Origin: Suillus spraguei
Taxonomy: Eukaryota > Basidiomycota > Agaricomycetes > Boletales > Suillaceae
NCBI GenBank assembly: GCA_016800925.1
Contig: JABCPU010000201.1
Coordinates: 57,746 to 121,745 of the forward strand
Direction of reading: 5' to 3'
DNA: 64,000 bases
The translations under genes and the position numbers were made by a program. The notes under the pieces were generated by a model. The model made no database searches, was not told the DNA's origin, and saw nothing but the letters and a program-made list of their open reading frames with translations. This document shows positions 46,533-58,756 of the stretch, one piece after another (the stretch's first letter is position 1; each line of letters opens with the position of its first letter).

Positions 46533-48687
46533 ATGAATGCCGCATACTACAGACCCCACTCCCCGTGTACAACTGCCACGAGCAGTATCACTGATTCCCC
46601 GCGCAGAAAAACGCAAGAACGAATCCGAACCGAGTATCGAACCGGACAAGAACCTATTGAGCAACAGCCAATAGAAGAACAGAAGTATGGGAAGAGAAAA
46701 GCTAAAGAAGAAATCCCTGGACGAGATACAAACATACCGAAACTATCCAAATTCTATGTTCCTCCGAAAACTCTTCAAAATACTCCTTCAGCTTCAATTG
46801 AAGAAATTCCCAATGAAGAAGACCCTGTGCCCTCGTTGATCCCAACAGAGGATGATGACCAATTCAACATGATGCAAGATGTCTGGCATGCGCCAGAAGT
46901 CCATGAAATTTCCTCTTACAAACTAGGAGACGGAGAATTCCTTGTGGAATATGACATGGACAAAGTTAGTATGAGAATTGTTGAAGAAGTATCCATGGAC
47001 ACACCCCTCACACACGATGGAACTTCCCGACTCGAACAGCTCCCCAACTACTCCACAATCTCCCTTCCCCCTCCGAAATACAGTAATAAAGCTCAGGAAT
47101 TCATGACAGACGAAAAGGAGAAGAAAAAGAAGTCTTTCGAAGAATTGGTCCCAGATTATTTGCATGACTTTGCAGATGTCTTTGCTAAAAATGGATTAAA
47201 CAAACTACCTCCTGAACGCCCTGGTATTGATCATCGAATTGATACTAAACCTGGTTTTATTCCTCGCACGTCTAAGGTTTACCCGCTATCAGAAAAAGAA
47301 CGCGCTGCTGTCAAAATGTTTATCGATGAAAAAATTGCAAAAGGCTTCATCTCAGAATCGAAGTCACCCCAAGCTAGTGGCTTCTTCTTTGTGGGAAAGA
47401 AGAGTGGAGAATTGCGTCCCTGTCAAGATTATCACTACATTAATGATTGGACAGTCAAGAACGCCTATCCGCTCCCACTCCCTATTTCCCTCGTCGCACG
47501 CCTTCACAACACACAGTTCTTTACGAAAATGGATATTCGGTCCGGTTATAACAATATTCGCATCCATCCTGATGATGCTGGAAAGCAGCATTTACTACGG
47601 AATTCAGCCTTTTGAACCAAATTCATGTTCTTTGGCCTCTGTAATTCCCTGCAACTTTCCAAGCATACATGAATCGTACCTTCCAACAGGAAATCAATGA
47701 AGGATGGATGGTATCTACATGGACGATATCCTGATTTTCTCCACAACTATGCAGAACACCGCGAACGACCAGACGGGTTTTGATGAAAATACGAAAGGAA
47801 CATTTGTTCTTGAAACCGGAGAAATGCACCTTCGATGCAGAAGAAGTGGAATACCTCGGAATGATAATTGCCCCTGGACAAGTTGCTATGGATACCGCCA
47901 AGACCAAGGGAATCGCCAAATGGCCAACCGAAATCTGTAAAAGAGTCCGGTCATTCCTTGGTTTTTGCAACTTCTACCGCACATTCATTTCCCACTATTC
48001 TGATATCGCCCGACCCCTTATCGAATTAACAAAGAAAGATAAGGTCTTTGATTGGTCAACCGAATGTATGGACACCTTCGAAGAACTGAAAAGATGCTTC
48101 ACATCCCAACCGGTACTTGTAACCCTGATCCTTCCCGACAATTTGCTATTGCTACCGATGCTTTGCTTGTAGCAACTGGCGGAGTTCTCTTGCAGACTGA
48201 TGAGAATGGAGTTTATCACCCATGCGCATATCTCTCACAGTCTTTGAACCCTGCAGAACGCAATTACCAAATCTTTGATCGGAAACTCCTTGCCGTGATC
48301 CGGGCATTGAATGAATGGCATCATTATCTTGAAGGAAACCCACACCCCATCCTGGTATTCACCGACCACAAGAATCTTCTGTATTTTAGAAGTGCACAGA
48401 AGCTTACCCATCGCCAAGCACATTGGCAATTGATTTTGTCTACTTACAACATTGAACTACATCATGTTGCAGGTACCAAATTGGCAGTACCTGATGTGCT
48501 ATCCCGCCGGCCTGATTATGACCTCGGCAAAGACGATAATGAGGACCAGACTCTCCTCCCTGACGCTCTATTCGTTCATCTTATTGACACCGACCTGCAG
48601 GATGTTTTATCATCCTCTGACCCCCTCGACGACCCTGTCTTCAAGACTGCATCTGATGCCCTTGATGGTGTATGTCTTCCCCCATGA
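46533..48687 (+). pseudogene. Copy B reverse transcriptase and RNase H, several frameshifts
   Basis: Linker and RT start (46533-47615) with GIDHRIDTKPGFIPRTSKVY, GELRPCQDYHYINDWT and KMDIRSGYNNIRIHPDD. A frameshift follows; then YMDDILIFSTT at about 47715, GMIIAPGQVAMDTAKTKGIA and GFCNFYRTFISHYSDIARPL. RNase H has ATDALLVATGGVL, then FDRKLLAVIRAL, in which the catalytic Glu of ELLA has become Lys. The third Asp (FTDHKNLLYF) is intact, and the block ends AGTKLAVPDVLSRRPDYD. Confidence 0.84.
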
Positions 48688-50026
48688 AGTCGGCACTCTC
48701 TGACTGGAAGATTGAGGAGAACATCCTCTATTTTAAGAATTGTGCCTACATTCCACCAGCACATTGTCCCGCTATCCTGAACCGGTATCATAATCATCCT
48801 ACCGCGGGACATCCTGGTCGATTCAAAACTGAGGAGCTTGTCAAACGGGAAGCCTGGTGGCCTGCTATGGGCTCTTATGTTCGGAAATATGTGGAGGGTT
48901 GCGCCCTTTGTCAGCAAATGAAAGCAGATATGCACCCTGTTCACCCTCCCTTGCCCCTATCCCCTCGTCTGCAACTTGACCTTTTCTCAGGTCTCTGTCG
49001 ATCTTATTACTGACCTCCCTGTCTCTGGGGGCTTTGACAGTATCATGGTCGTGGTAGACCATGGTCTTCCGAAGGGGGTAATTATTATCCCTTGTCTGAA
49101 AACCGTCACCTCCAAAGGCATTGCTAAACTATTCTTGAAACACGTTTATCGTCAATTTGGACTCCATGACAAAGTCATCTCGGATCGAGGCCCACAATTC
49201 CTATCTCACTTCTCCAAGGAGCTTGCCCAACTTCTCAACTACGTCATCGCCCCATCTACAGCTTATCACCCTCAGACTGATGGTCAAACGAGAGGCTCAA
49301 TCAAGAGCTAGAAATGTACCTACACATCTATTGCCGCAATAACCCTGAAGATTGGATAGAACATCTACCCATCACCGAATTTGTCCACAACCACCGAAAA
49401 CATGATGCAAGGAATGCATCACCTTTCTATCTTATGATGGGATACAAACCACGTGCCATCCCTCATCTGATCCCCGACTCATCTGTCCCTGCAGCAGAAG
49501 ATTGAGTACGATCCCTGCAGAAGATAAGAGAAGAAGCAATCGCCTGCCATAACATTGCGATGCAAACAATGTTCAAACGATCCCGAGGAGAGAAGTACAC
49601 TCCACGGATGATCAGAGATAAGTTTGGCTATCTGCTGTCAATCTTGGACTCAAACTCCCATCGCGGAAACTTGCACCGAAACGATACGGACCTTCCCGAT
49701 CATCGATGTCTTATCACCCATCACATTCACACTCAAACTCCCTTCACAATGGAAGATTCATCCCACTTTCCATGCTTCCGTCTTATCGTCCTATAGCAAA
49801 ACAGACGTACATGGCCCGAACTTCCCGAACCACCACCTGATATCATCGAAGAAGAAGAAGAATACGGAGTAGAAGCAATTCTTTCTCACAAAGGAACCGG
49901 CATTCGCCGACATTATCTTGTTTCCTGGAAAGGATATTCTTCGGGAGATAAGAGTGGCTCCCAGAAAAGAACTTGAAGAACTCCGCTCGAATCCTGAATG
50001 CTTATAAGAAGCAACACTCCCTCTGA
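48672..50026 (+). pseudogene. Copy B integrase and chromodomain
   Basis: Zinc domain [20 protein letters not shown] and [10 protein letters not shown] (HHCC). Core [20 protein letters not shown] and [20 protein letters not shown] with both Asp residues; the Glu region is frameshifted. The tail HNHRKHDARNASPFYLMMGY matches Ty3 integrases. The chromodomain [33 protein letters not shown] is cut short by a frameshift. The pol stop TGA is at 50024-50026. Confidence 0.82.
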
Positions 50027-50439
50027 CTATTCTTCAGTCAATCAAATCGCACAAAGCACTTGATCAACTAACATTGTTCGAAATGTCTTTTCCCACTGCA
50101 TACATTACCCCCGTCACTATTGCCAACAATGACTCCGACTCTGATGCAGAAAACTATGGAACCCTTGCCACTGAAATCGACAACACCTCCTACATTGAAG
50201 CCGCCCTTCTATGTGAAGGACATGCTCTTGAAATTGAGAGAATCCTCACCACAAGAGGTGCCTTTCCTGCCTTACTCCTTGTCAACATCATCCGCACCGC
50301 CGCCCTCATTGAAACCAATATCAATCAAACCACAGAAATTACGTATTGCCAGCGCATCCTACATCTACAAAAATGTATTCGTTCTTATGCAATGCTGTTG
50401 CTTCCCCGTTCTTTTAAGAGCGATGTTGAAGAAGCTATT

Positions 50440-50914
50440 TGTTATGACTGTGGTGGCGTCACCAGCGACAGTGAAAAGACACTGATGGTCTACTGGGAAG
50501 TTCTACAATGTTCAGAAGAGAACAAGGTGAAAGTACAAGGAACGCGTTCTGAGTATGATCAAGGGTTTGGCCTCAAAGACAACTCTAAGAGGTCCTACGA
50601 GAATAGAGACTAAGACTAAGGAGTGCTTAGACTTAGAGACGATTCAAGACGACTTAGGTTGGAGACCTGAGCAAAGGATGTTCCATGTAAAACCCAGTAA
50701 GATTAAAGTAAAGTATACAAGTGTAATACAACATGCTTAAATAGGTCAATATGTGCACACGGACCAAGAGAGATGTGAGAATGTAAGTGCGTATCCAAAG
50801 AAGGAAGGCAACTATAGTACAGATGCGTTGAGCATATGAGTCAGAGTTATGTTATGTAATATACAAGTAAAGGGGACAAAGAGAAAATGAATAGGGGCAT
50901 GTACGACTGTAACA
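50440..50914 (-). mobile_element. 3' LTR of copy D
   Basis: 475 bp, TGTTATGACTGTGG to GACTGTAACA on the plus strand. The adjacent TTACCCCCTTTTTATA is the complement of a polypurine tract. One base change has turned the terminal GTAACA into ATAACA. Confidence 0.92.
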
Positions 50915-51174
50915 TTACCCCCTTTTTATATGTAAAGTCACCGACTTTACTCGCTCTGGTTAGCATAGTAAACAGGATCATCGCTATATTTGTAGTCCTC
51001 ATCAGCGAAGGACCCACTTCTCATATACGCGGCTTCTTCAGCACCAGCGCATCGTTTAGAGTCCCTTCTCTTCTTTGCTTGACTTTGTTCATCGTCAAGC
51101 TGTCGTTCCCAAGAACGAAGTGCATCGTAGAAGCCGTCATCCTTCCAGGTTAACGTAAAGGGAGGAGTCCCAAC

Positions 51175-52416
51175 TCATCTAGGACAATAAATGGATAGAT
51201 GGGTAGGCGACCAGTATCTGCAAATCCTGCACTGGTATTCCACACAGTTCTTCTGGCAATGCCCAAGTAGTCCACAAACACGGCATTTCATGTTTTCATC
51301 TGGATTTGAGACTGACATACGTAATGGCGAGGGTGAAATGATGGGCTTGGGACTAGTGGATCTGGTGCGCTTCTTCCCCTTATTCTGTTTCATATGTTTT
51401 AAGGCAAGGGTGTTGTTGCATCTGAGCTGTGCCTGCTGGGCAGAGGTGAGAGTGTATGCTGACGTTGGGAGATCAGGGGTGGTTCCTCGTTCAGCAACCT
51501 CAAGAAGTTCGTCAGAAGAAGAGGGAGAGGTTATGCCAAAGTCTTTTACTAAGACTGGTGAAACGGGATCCATTGGACCAAATGATGACGGAATAGACAT
51601 GGGAGGATGAATATGAAGGTCGTGAAGTTGAGGACCGAGTGCTACTAATTCAGCAGTAGGAACTCCTAGTATTCTTGCCGCTTCACATTGCTCTTCTGTG
51701 CAGGGCTCATACAGCCATGTGGGGTGATCATGGGATATTATATTGAGGGGCGGTGAGGTTGGTTGTTCAATAGGGGATGGGGTTCGTGGAGATGCGAGGT
51801 CGGCTTGCATTTGTTGTAGATCAGTAATAGCTTCGTCAACTAGGTTTCTGGCTGCTCTGGTTTCAGTGACTGATTGCTGGATGGTTTCGACAACCGCGTT
51901 GGTGAGCTGTCCGATCTCTTGGACAGCAGTACATAAGCCAGCAAGGGCATCAAGACTAGAATACATGCGCAAAGAAGAGGGTGGTGGTATAGGAAGTGGC
52001 GTATCTTCCTGCAGAGAGGGAGGTCGAGCAACACCTGCTCAACGTTCGGCCACGATGTGAATAACTTCTTCAACATCGCTTTTAAAAGAATTGGGAAGCA
52101 ACAGCATAGTGTAAGAACAAATGCATTTTTGAAGATGAAGGATATGATGGCGGTATGTGATTTCTGTGGTCTCATTGGCAGTGGCTTCGATGAGGGCTGC
52201 GGTGCGAACGATGTTGACGAGGAGTAAAGCAGGGAAGGCGCCTCTTTCAGTGAGGATTCTTTCGATTTCGAGGGCGTGTCCTTCGCATTGAAGGGCGGCT
52301 TCAATGTAGGAGGTGTTGTCGATTTCAGTGGTAAGGGTTCCATAGTTTTCTGCGTCGGAGTCGGAGTCATTGTTAGCAACAGTGACGGGAGTGATGTATG
52401 CAGTGGGGAAAGACAT
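51175..52416 (-). pseudogene. ORF3 of copy D
   Basis: Starts MSFPTAYITPVTVANNDSDS at 52416, 55 nt after the pol stop (52472). After one frame break near 52040 it continues LDALAGLCTAVQEIGQL, PSSFGPMDPVSPVLVKDFGI, KGKKRTRSTSPKPIISPS and the zinc region CRVCGLLGHCQKNCVEYQCR, CRYWSPTHLSIYCPR, ending at 51175. The second module, C-x2-C-x4-SPTH-x5-CP, is clearest here. It differs from A and B mainly by substitutions that keep the cysteines and histidines. Confidence 0.82.
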
Positions 52417-52471
52417 TTAGAGCGGTTTTAGTTGATCAAGTGCTGGTGTGGTTTGATTGACTGGGGAATAA

Positions 52472-54251
52472 TCAGAGAGAGTGTTGCTTCTTATAAGCAT
52501 TCAGGATTCGAGCAGAGTTCTTCAAGTTCTTTTCTGGGAGCCACTCGTTATCCCCCGATGAGTATCCTTTCCAGGAAACAAGATAGCATCGGCGAATGCC
52601 GGTTCCTTTGTGAGCAAGAATTGCTTCTACTTCGTATTCTTCTTCTTCTTCAATGATGTCAGGTGGTGGTTCAGGGAAGTTCGGGCCATGTACGTCTGTT
52701 TCGCTATAGGATGATAAGATGGAAGCATGGAATGTGGGGTGAATTTTCCACTGCGGAGGGAGTTTGAGTGTGAATGTGATGGGTGATAAGACATCGATGA
52801 TCGGGAAAGGTCCGTATCGCTTTGGTGCAAGTTTCCTTGATGGGAGTTTAAGTCTAAGATTAGCGGCAGATAGCCAAACCTTATCTCCGATCTTCCATGG
52901 AGTGTACTTATCTCCTCAGGATCGTTCGGCCATTGTCTGCATTGCAATGTTATGGCAGGCGATTGCTTCCTCTCTTATCTTCTGCAGAGATTGTACTCAA
53001 TCTTCTGCCGCAGGAACAGATGAGTCGGGATTAGATGAGGGATGGCACGTGGTTCGTATCCCATCATGAGATAGAAGGGTGATGCGTTCCTTGCATCATG
53101 TTTTGGTGGTTATGGACAAATTTGGCAATTGGTAGATGTTCTACCCAATCTTCATGGTTATTGCGGCAATAGATGCATAGATATGTTTCAAGTTCTTGAT
53201 TAAGCCTCTCAGTTTGACCATCAGTCTGAGGGTGATAAGCTGTGGATGGGGCGATGACGTAGTCGAGAAGTCAGGCAAGCTCTTTAGAGAAGCGTGATAG
53301 GAATTGCGGACCTCGATCCGAGATAACTTTGTCATGGAGTCCAAATCGGCGGTAAACGTGTTTCAAGAATAGTTTAGCAATGCCTTTGGAGGTGACGGTT
53401 TTCAGACAAGGGATAATAATTACCCTCTTTGTAAGGCCATGGTCTACCACGACCATGATACTGTCAAAGCTCCCAGAGACAGGGAGGTCAGTGATCAGAT
53501 CAACAGAGACCTGAGAAAAAGGGCGAGTCACAGACAAAGGGATAGGGGTAAGCAGAGGGCAAACAGGATGTGTATCCACTTTCATTTGCTGACAAAGGGC
53601 GCAACCCTCCACGTATTTCCGAACATAAGAGCCTAAAGCAGGCCACCAGGCTTCTCGTTTGACGAGTTCTTCAGTTTTGAATCTACTGGGATGGCCCGCA
53701 GTAGGATGATCATGATACCGTTTCAGGATATCAGGACGATGTGCCGGAGGAATGTAGGCATGATTCTTAAAATAGAGGATGTTCTCCTCAATCTTCCAGT
53801 CAGAGAGTGCCAATTTCATAGGTGGAAGACACACACCATCAAGGGCATTGGAAGCTGTCTTGAAGACAGGGTTGTCAAGGGGGTCAGAGGATGACAACAC
53901 ATCCTTTAGGTCGGTGTCAATAAGACGAACAAATAGAGTGTCAGGGAGGAGAGTCTGGTCCTCATTATCGTCTTTGCCAGAGGCCAAAGAACATGATGTT
54001 CGGTTCGAAGAGGCCGAATTCCGCCGTAAATGCTGCTTTCCAGCGATCATCGGGATGGATGCGAATGTTGTTATAACCAGACGGATATCCATTTTCATAA
54101 AGAACTGTGCGTTGTGAAGATGTGCAACGAGGGAAATAGGGAGTGGGAGCGGATAGGTGTTCTTGACTGTCCAATCATTGATGTAGCGATAATCTTGACA
54201 GGGGCACAATTCTCCACTCTTCTTTCCCACAAAGAAGAAGCCACTGGCTTG
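52472..54251 (-). pseudogene. Copy D pol: internally deleted RT joined to integrase, intact chromodomain
   Basis: The RT start (GELCPCQDYRYINDWTVKNT, FFMKMDI, FEPNIMFFGL) jumps near 53982 directly to GKDDNEDQTLLPDTLF. The region holding YMDD and RNase H (about 900 bp, copy A 38477-39372) is gone, with CAGAG at the junction. The integrase is well kept: [64 protein letters not shown]. The chromodomain is intact ([49 protein letters not shown]), and the stop is at 52472. A 319-codon frame spans the deletion. Confidence 0.84.
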
Positions 54252-54839
54252 TGTTACAATCGTACATGCCCCTATTCATTCTCTTTCCCCTTTACGTTGT
54301 ATATTACATAACATGACTCTGATTCATATGCTCAATGCATCTGTACTATAGTTGCCTTCCTTCTTTGGATACGCACTTACGTTCCCACGTCTCTCTTGGT
54401 CCGTGCGCACATATTGGCTTATTTAAGCACGTTGTATTATGCTTGTATACCTTACTTTAATCTTACTGGGTTTTACCTGGAACATCCTTCGCTTAGGTCT
54501 CCAACCTAAGTTGTCTTGAATCGTCTCTAAGTCTAAGCACTCCTTAGTCTTAGTCTCTATTCTCGCAGAACCTCTTAGACTCATCGTTGAGGTTGAACCC
54601 TTGATCGTTCCTTGTACTTTCACCTTGTCCTCTTCTGGACATTGTAGAACTTCCCAGCAGACCATCTGTGTCTTTTCACTGTCGCTGGTGACGCCACCCC
54701 AGTTTGTAACAAAAGATTAAAGTCAACTTGATCGTCGACTATCCAGTCTTCGACCCTGAACCCTGATAAGCCCTAACGGACAGCAAGACAGCGCGTGTAG
54801 GCACCAAGAAAGTATAACTCACCAGACAAATCGCCAAAT

Positions 54840-55678
54840 ATGTCAACCAAAGAATTTGAATACAAAATCAGTCAGCCAATTGGTTTTGATGGAGATCGCG
54901 ACAACTCTCGCGAATTTATCCAGTCATGCAATTTATGCTTCGACATCAACGAAAAGCTTTACACCACCGACAAGCAGAAGATCATTTTCATAACATCCTT
55001 CATGACTGAAAAGAATGCTAAATCCTGGAAAGAGCAATTCCTTGACCATGCTCAATCAACCGACACCTCTGGACAAAAAGTTGGTTATGGGACGATGGCA
55101 GATTTTATGAAAAGCTTTAAAGAAGCCTTTGACCCAGTGGATACCAAGGGAACCGCACTCACGAAACTCAGGGACCTCAAACAAGGAAGCGGAGATCTTC
55201 ATACCTACATCGCTGACTTTGAGGCACTTGCAGCCAAGGCTCATATCACCGACGACACAACAAAGATCCAATTCTTCCAAGACAGCTTGAATTGGGGCAT
55301 CCTTACAAAGCTTTTCGCACTAGGAGATGTCTCAGAAGTATTCCGAGACATTGTGCTGCAATGCGTTTCCATTGACAACTCCCATCATCGTCTTCAAGCA
55401 ATGAGGACACGCCATGCTCCACAACAGAAAAAGAAGAACTATGGAAATGCACGTTACGTACCTAATCGTGACTCCAACGCAATGGTCGTAGATTGAATCT
55501 CCAACACGGAGAGATCCAAATGCATGAAGAAGGGACAATGCTTCGGATGCAAGAAAACAGGACATCATATTCATAACTGTCCTGACAGAAAGAAGAAGAC
55601 CCCGCTCCAACAAGCCAAAGTCAAAGAAGAAGAAGAAAGCGAGGAAACTGTGAGGACGATTGTAGAGGATTTTTGACT
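54840..55678 (+). pseudogene. Copy C gag with CCHC knuckle, best preserved gag
   Basis: ATG at 54840 (MSTKEFEYKISQPIGFDGDR), open for 218 codons through EKNAKSWKEQFLDHAQST, DFMKSFKEAFDPVDTKGTAL, DSLNWGILTKLFALGDVSEV and KKKNYGNARYVPNRDSNAMV, then a stop. The knuckle CFGCKKTGHHIHNCPDRKKK follows (about 55540-55600). This copy shows the true start codon missing from A and B. Confidence 0.85.
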
Positions 55679-55990
55679 TGGAGAAACAAAGATTCGACGT
55701 ATGTTTCTCCCAATGTACTACTAAGACTTGTACACGCTGTAGGTGAAAGAAAAGAACTTTGTGTCCCTATCACCCTTCACTCGCGTACTCGCTTAAAATC
55801 CATCAACACCACCGCTGTTATTGACTCGGGCACAGCTGGAACATTTATTTCCGAAGAGTTTGTGAAACTCCATCAAATCACACGACGAAAACTCAAAACA
55901 CTGTTTCGAGTTACTACGGCAGATGGAACTCTTATCAAAGGAGGACCAATCACACACTACTGTCTCCTAGTGGTCAAAATTGATGAATGA
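55673..55990 (+). pseudogene. Copy C protease
   Basis: VSPNVLLRLVHAVGERKELC, TTAVIDSGTAGTFISEEF with an intact D-S-G active site, and the flap-like VTTADGTLIKGGPITHYCLL. It is followed by TMYGKFNITKLGRRDQILLG out to 56292. Confidence 0.8.
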
Positions 55991-56292
55991 ACCATGTATG
56001 GAAAATTCAATATCACCAAACTAGGAAGAAGAGATCAAATTCTTCTGGGAATTCCGTGGTTACGCGCAATGAACCCAAGTATAGACTGGGCTGCTGAAAC
56101 ACTCGTCCTTCCTCGAACGACAAAATCAGATGAAATCGAAATTAATATGGATACAGATCGGAAGTAGAATGGATTGCCTCCGGCCTTCAATTGTCATTCT
56201 AAGAAATGGCAATATTCCCAACTTCCAAGATCTCTCGTCACTCCTTCTATGCCTAAAGATCCCGAACCAGAAGTACAAATGCTTCGCACTTA

Positions 56293-56550
56293 ATTAGTTC
56301 AAGGACTTTCAGGACTTTCAGGACTTTCAGTACACTTTCGAGACATTGAGGACACTTCAATGACCGCACTTTTGGGACACTTTAAGGACATCCCATGATA
56401 GGCATTGTTTACATTTATTTACAAAAACTCGTCCATAGTCAGAGTTCATAGTCTTATATGCCTTGTGCATTGACTCTGAACTCTCAGGTATGATACATTT
56501 ATATAGATACTTAATATACGTGTGCATTGACTCTGAACTCTCAGCTTGAC
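56293..56550. other. 258 bp of unrelated filler between copies C and D
   Basis: It begins with a short tandem (GGACTTTCA, three times) and contains TTGACTCTGAACTCTCAG twice (about 56470 and 56528), 52-bp spaced, with a partial inverted copy (GTCAGAGTTCATAGTC) before them. No ORF. It matches nothing else in the window. It may be part of another LTR or template sequence captured at a double-strand-break repair. Confidence 0.4.
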
Positions 56551-58335
56551 TTGTAACACGTAGAATTTGGATAATTTCGGTACATTTGTATCTTGTCCAG
56601 GGATTTCCTCTTCTGCTTTCTCTTTCCATACTTCTGTTCTTCTATTGGCCGTTGCTCAATAGGTTCTGGTCTGGTCCAATACTGGGCTCGGATTCGTTCT
56701 TGCATTGTTTTGCACGGGAATCGGTGATACTGCTCGCGGCAGTTGTAATCGGGGAGTAGGGTCTTATAGTATGCAGTATTAGTACTTCTGGTTCGGGATC
56801 CTTAGGAATAGAAGGGATCATGAGAGATTGTCATATACCATACTTCTAATCTCAGATCCGATCATATCCGTCCAGATCCGATCGTTTCCATATCCGTCCG
56901 GTCCACAGATCCTGTCCGGACCACCCTTCCGAATGTACTCACTTCTCGCACCTTAACTCCCTGGTGAACATCTGCGTCTATCTCCTTTCGTCATTTCTCC
57001 TACTACCGGTACTCCGGCTGTTTATATTTCCGTCCTGTGTTACTGATCCGTTTCCTGTGTTCATTTCGATTCATGCTTACTGATCCGCTGTGCAATAACT
57101 AATAGACTTCCGTTACACTTCGTACATAGCCCTCGGTCCCGGACTTGCTAATTATCCGTCTTAGATACTTACTGTATATAAACCACTTGTAGATCTCCGT
57201 AGAACCTTAGTTCGAATATCATCTTAGATTCTACTCATTCTGCCTCCTCCGGACTTAAGCCACTCTCCGCTTAAGTCACCTTCCGAGACTTAGGATTGAC
57301 TCCTATAGTCTATACCTCCGACTCTATCTTTGGATAGTCCATCTCCGTTAGTTTCTAGTTAGGAACTCGTTCCGAAACTAGCCTTAATCTCTGTCCTCTC
57401 CTTACGTTCCGAATTACCTTCGGACGTATTATATCCACACCTTCGACACCCGGATCCATCACGCAACCCTTTCCGGGTCTTCGGACGAATAACTCCTCCC
57501 TGAAATAAGGGGCATTACTCGAGAAAGGGGCACAGTGTACGAACTGAGGCCAAAGCCCTTCGGATCTCTCTACCCTTGAGTACAGTCTTAACAGAGATCT
57601 TGGAAGGATGTCCTGTCTTCTTGCATCCGAAGCATTGTCCCTTCTTCATGCATTCGGATCTCTCTATGTCGGAGATTCGATCTATGACGATTGCATTGGA
57701 ATCACGGTTAGGTGTGTAACGTGTGTTTCCATAGTTCTTCGTCTTCTGTTGTGGAGCATGACGTGTCCTTATGGCCTGAAAACGATGATGGGAATTGTCA
57801 ATGGAAACGCATTGCAGCACAACATCTCAGAATACTTCCGAGACATCTCCTGGTGCGAAAAGCTTTGTAAGGATACCCCAGTTTAGGCCATCCTGGAAGA
57901 ATTGAATCTTAGTTGCATTGTCGGTGATACGGGCCTTGGCCGCAAGGGCCTCAAGTCAGCAATGTAGGTGTGGAGATCACTGCTTCCTTGTTTGAGGTCT
58001 CTGAGTTTCGTAAGTGCGGTTCCTTTGGTATCAACCGGGTCAAAGGCTTCTTTGAAGCTTTTCATAAAATCCGCCATTGTTCCATAACCAACTTTTTGTC
58101 CAGAGGTATCGGTTGACTGAGCATGTTCAAGGAACTGCTCTTTCCATGATTTGGTGTTTTTCTCAGTCATGAAGGATGTTATGAAAATGATCTTCTGTTT
58201 GTCTGTGGTGTAAAGCTTTTCATTGATGTCAAAGCATAGATTGCATGACTGGATAAATTCACGAGAATCGTTGCGATCTCCATCAAAACTGGTCAGGGGA
58301 CCGATTTTATATTCAAATTCTTTGGTGGTCGTCAT
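56551..58335 (-). pseudogene. Copy D gag and remnants of protease linker, with internal deletion
   Basis: Gag starts MTTTKEFEYKIGPLTSFDGD at 58335 and reads through DFMKSFKEAFDPVDTKGTAL, breaking near 57950, then the knuckle start CFGCKKTGHPSK near 57620. At about 57606 the sequence jumps (CTTGGAAG to GATGTCC), losing about 640 bp that include the protease. The linker then continues left of the inserted LTR-d (56551-56828). Confidence 0.8.
56829..57593 (+). mobile_element. Solo LTR, family LTR-d, intact copy
   Basis: 765 bp from TGTCATATACCATACTTC to ACAGTCTTAACA, with GAGAT duplicated at 56824-56828 and 57594-57598. It sits in the linker of copy D. Rich in TCCG/CGGA words. Its ends resemble those of LTR-c, so the families are related. 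Confidence 0.93.
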
Positions 58336-58756
58336 GATGGCGATTCGTCTGGTGAGTTATACTTTCTCAGTGCCTACACGCGCTGTCTTTGCTGTCCGTC
58401 AGGGCTTGTCTTCTGTCAGAGGGCTTCTCTTGACAATCGGTTTAGCGTACACGTACACTAATCTGCTTATCTAAGCAATCAGGGTTCGGGGTCGAAGACT
58501 GGATAGTTGACGATCAGATAGACTTTAATCTTTTGTTACGACTGGGGTGGCGTCACCAGCGACAGTGAAAAGACACTGATGGTCTACTGGGAAGTTCTAC
58601 AATGTTCAGAAGAGAACAAGGTGAAAGTACAAGGAACGCGTTCCGAGTATGATCAAGGGTTTGGCCTCAAAGACAAGTCTAAGAGGTTCTACGAGAATAG
58701 AGACTAAGACTAAGGAGTGCTTAGACTTAGAGACGATTCAAGATGACTTAGGTTGG

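Larger units (their letters stand above)
54252..56292 (+). mobile_element. Chromovirus copy C, 5' part only
   Basis: The LTR (54252-54711, 460 bp) directly abuts the RT of copy D, in opposite orientation. Gag and protease follow, then the sequence stops at 56292 in the protease-RT linker. Its 3' three quarters and about 600 bp of copy D are missing, replaced by 258 bp of unrelated sequence. Confidence 0.85.
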
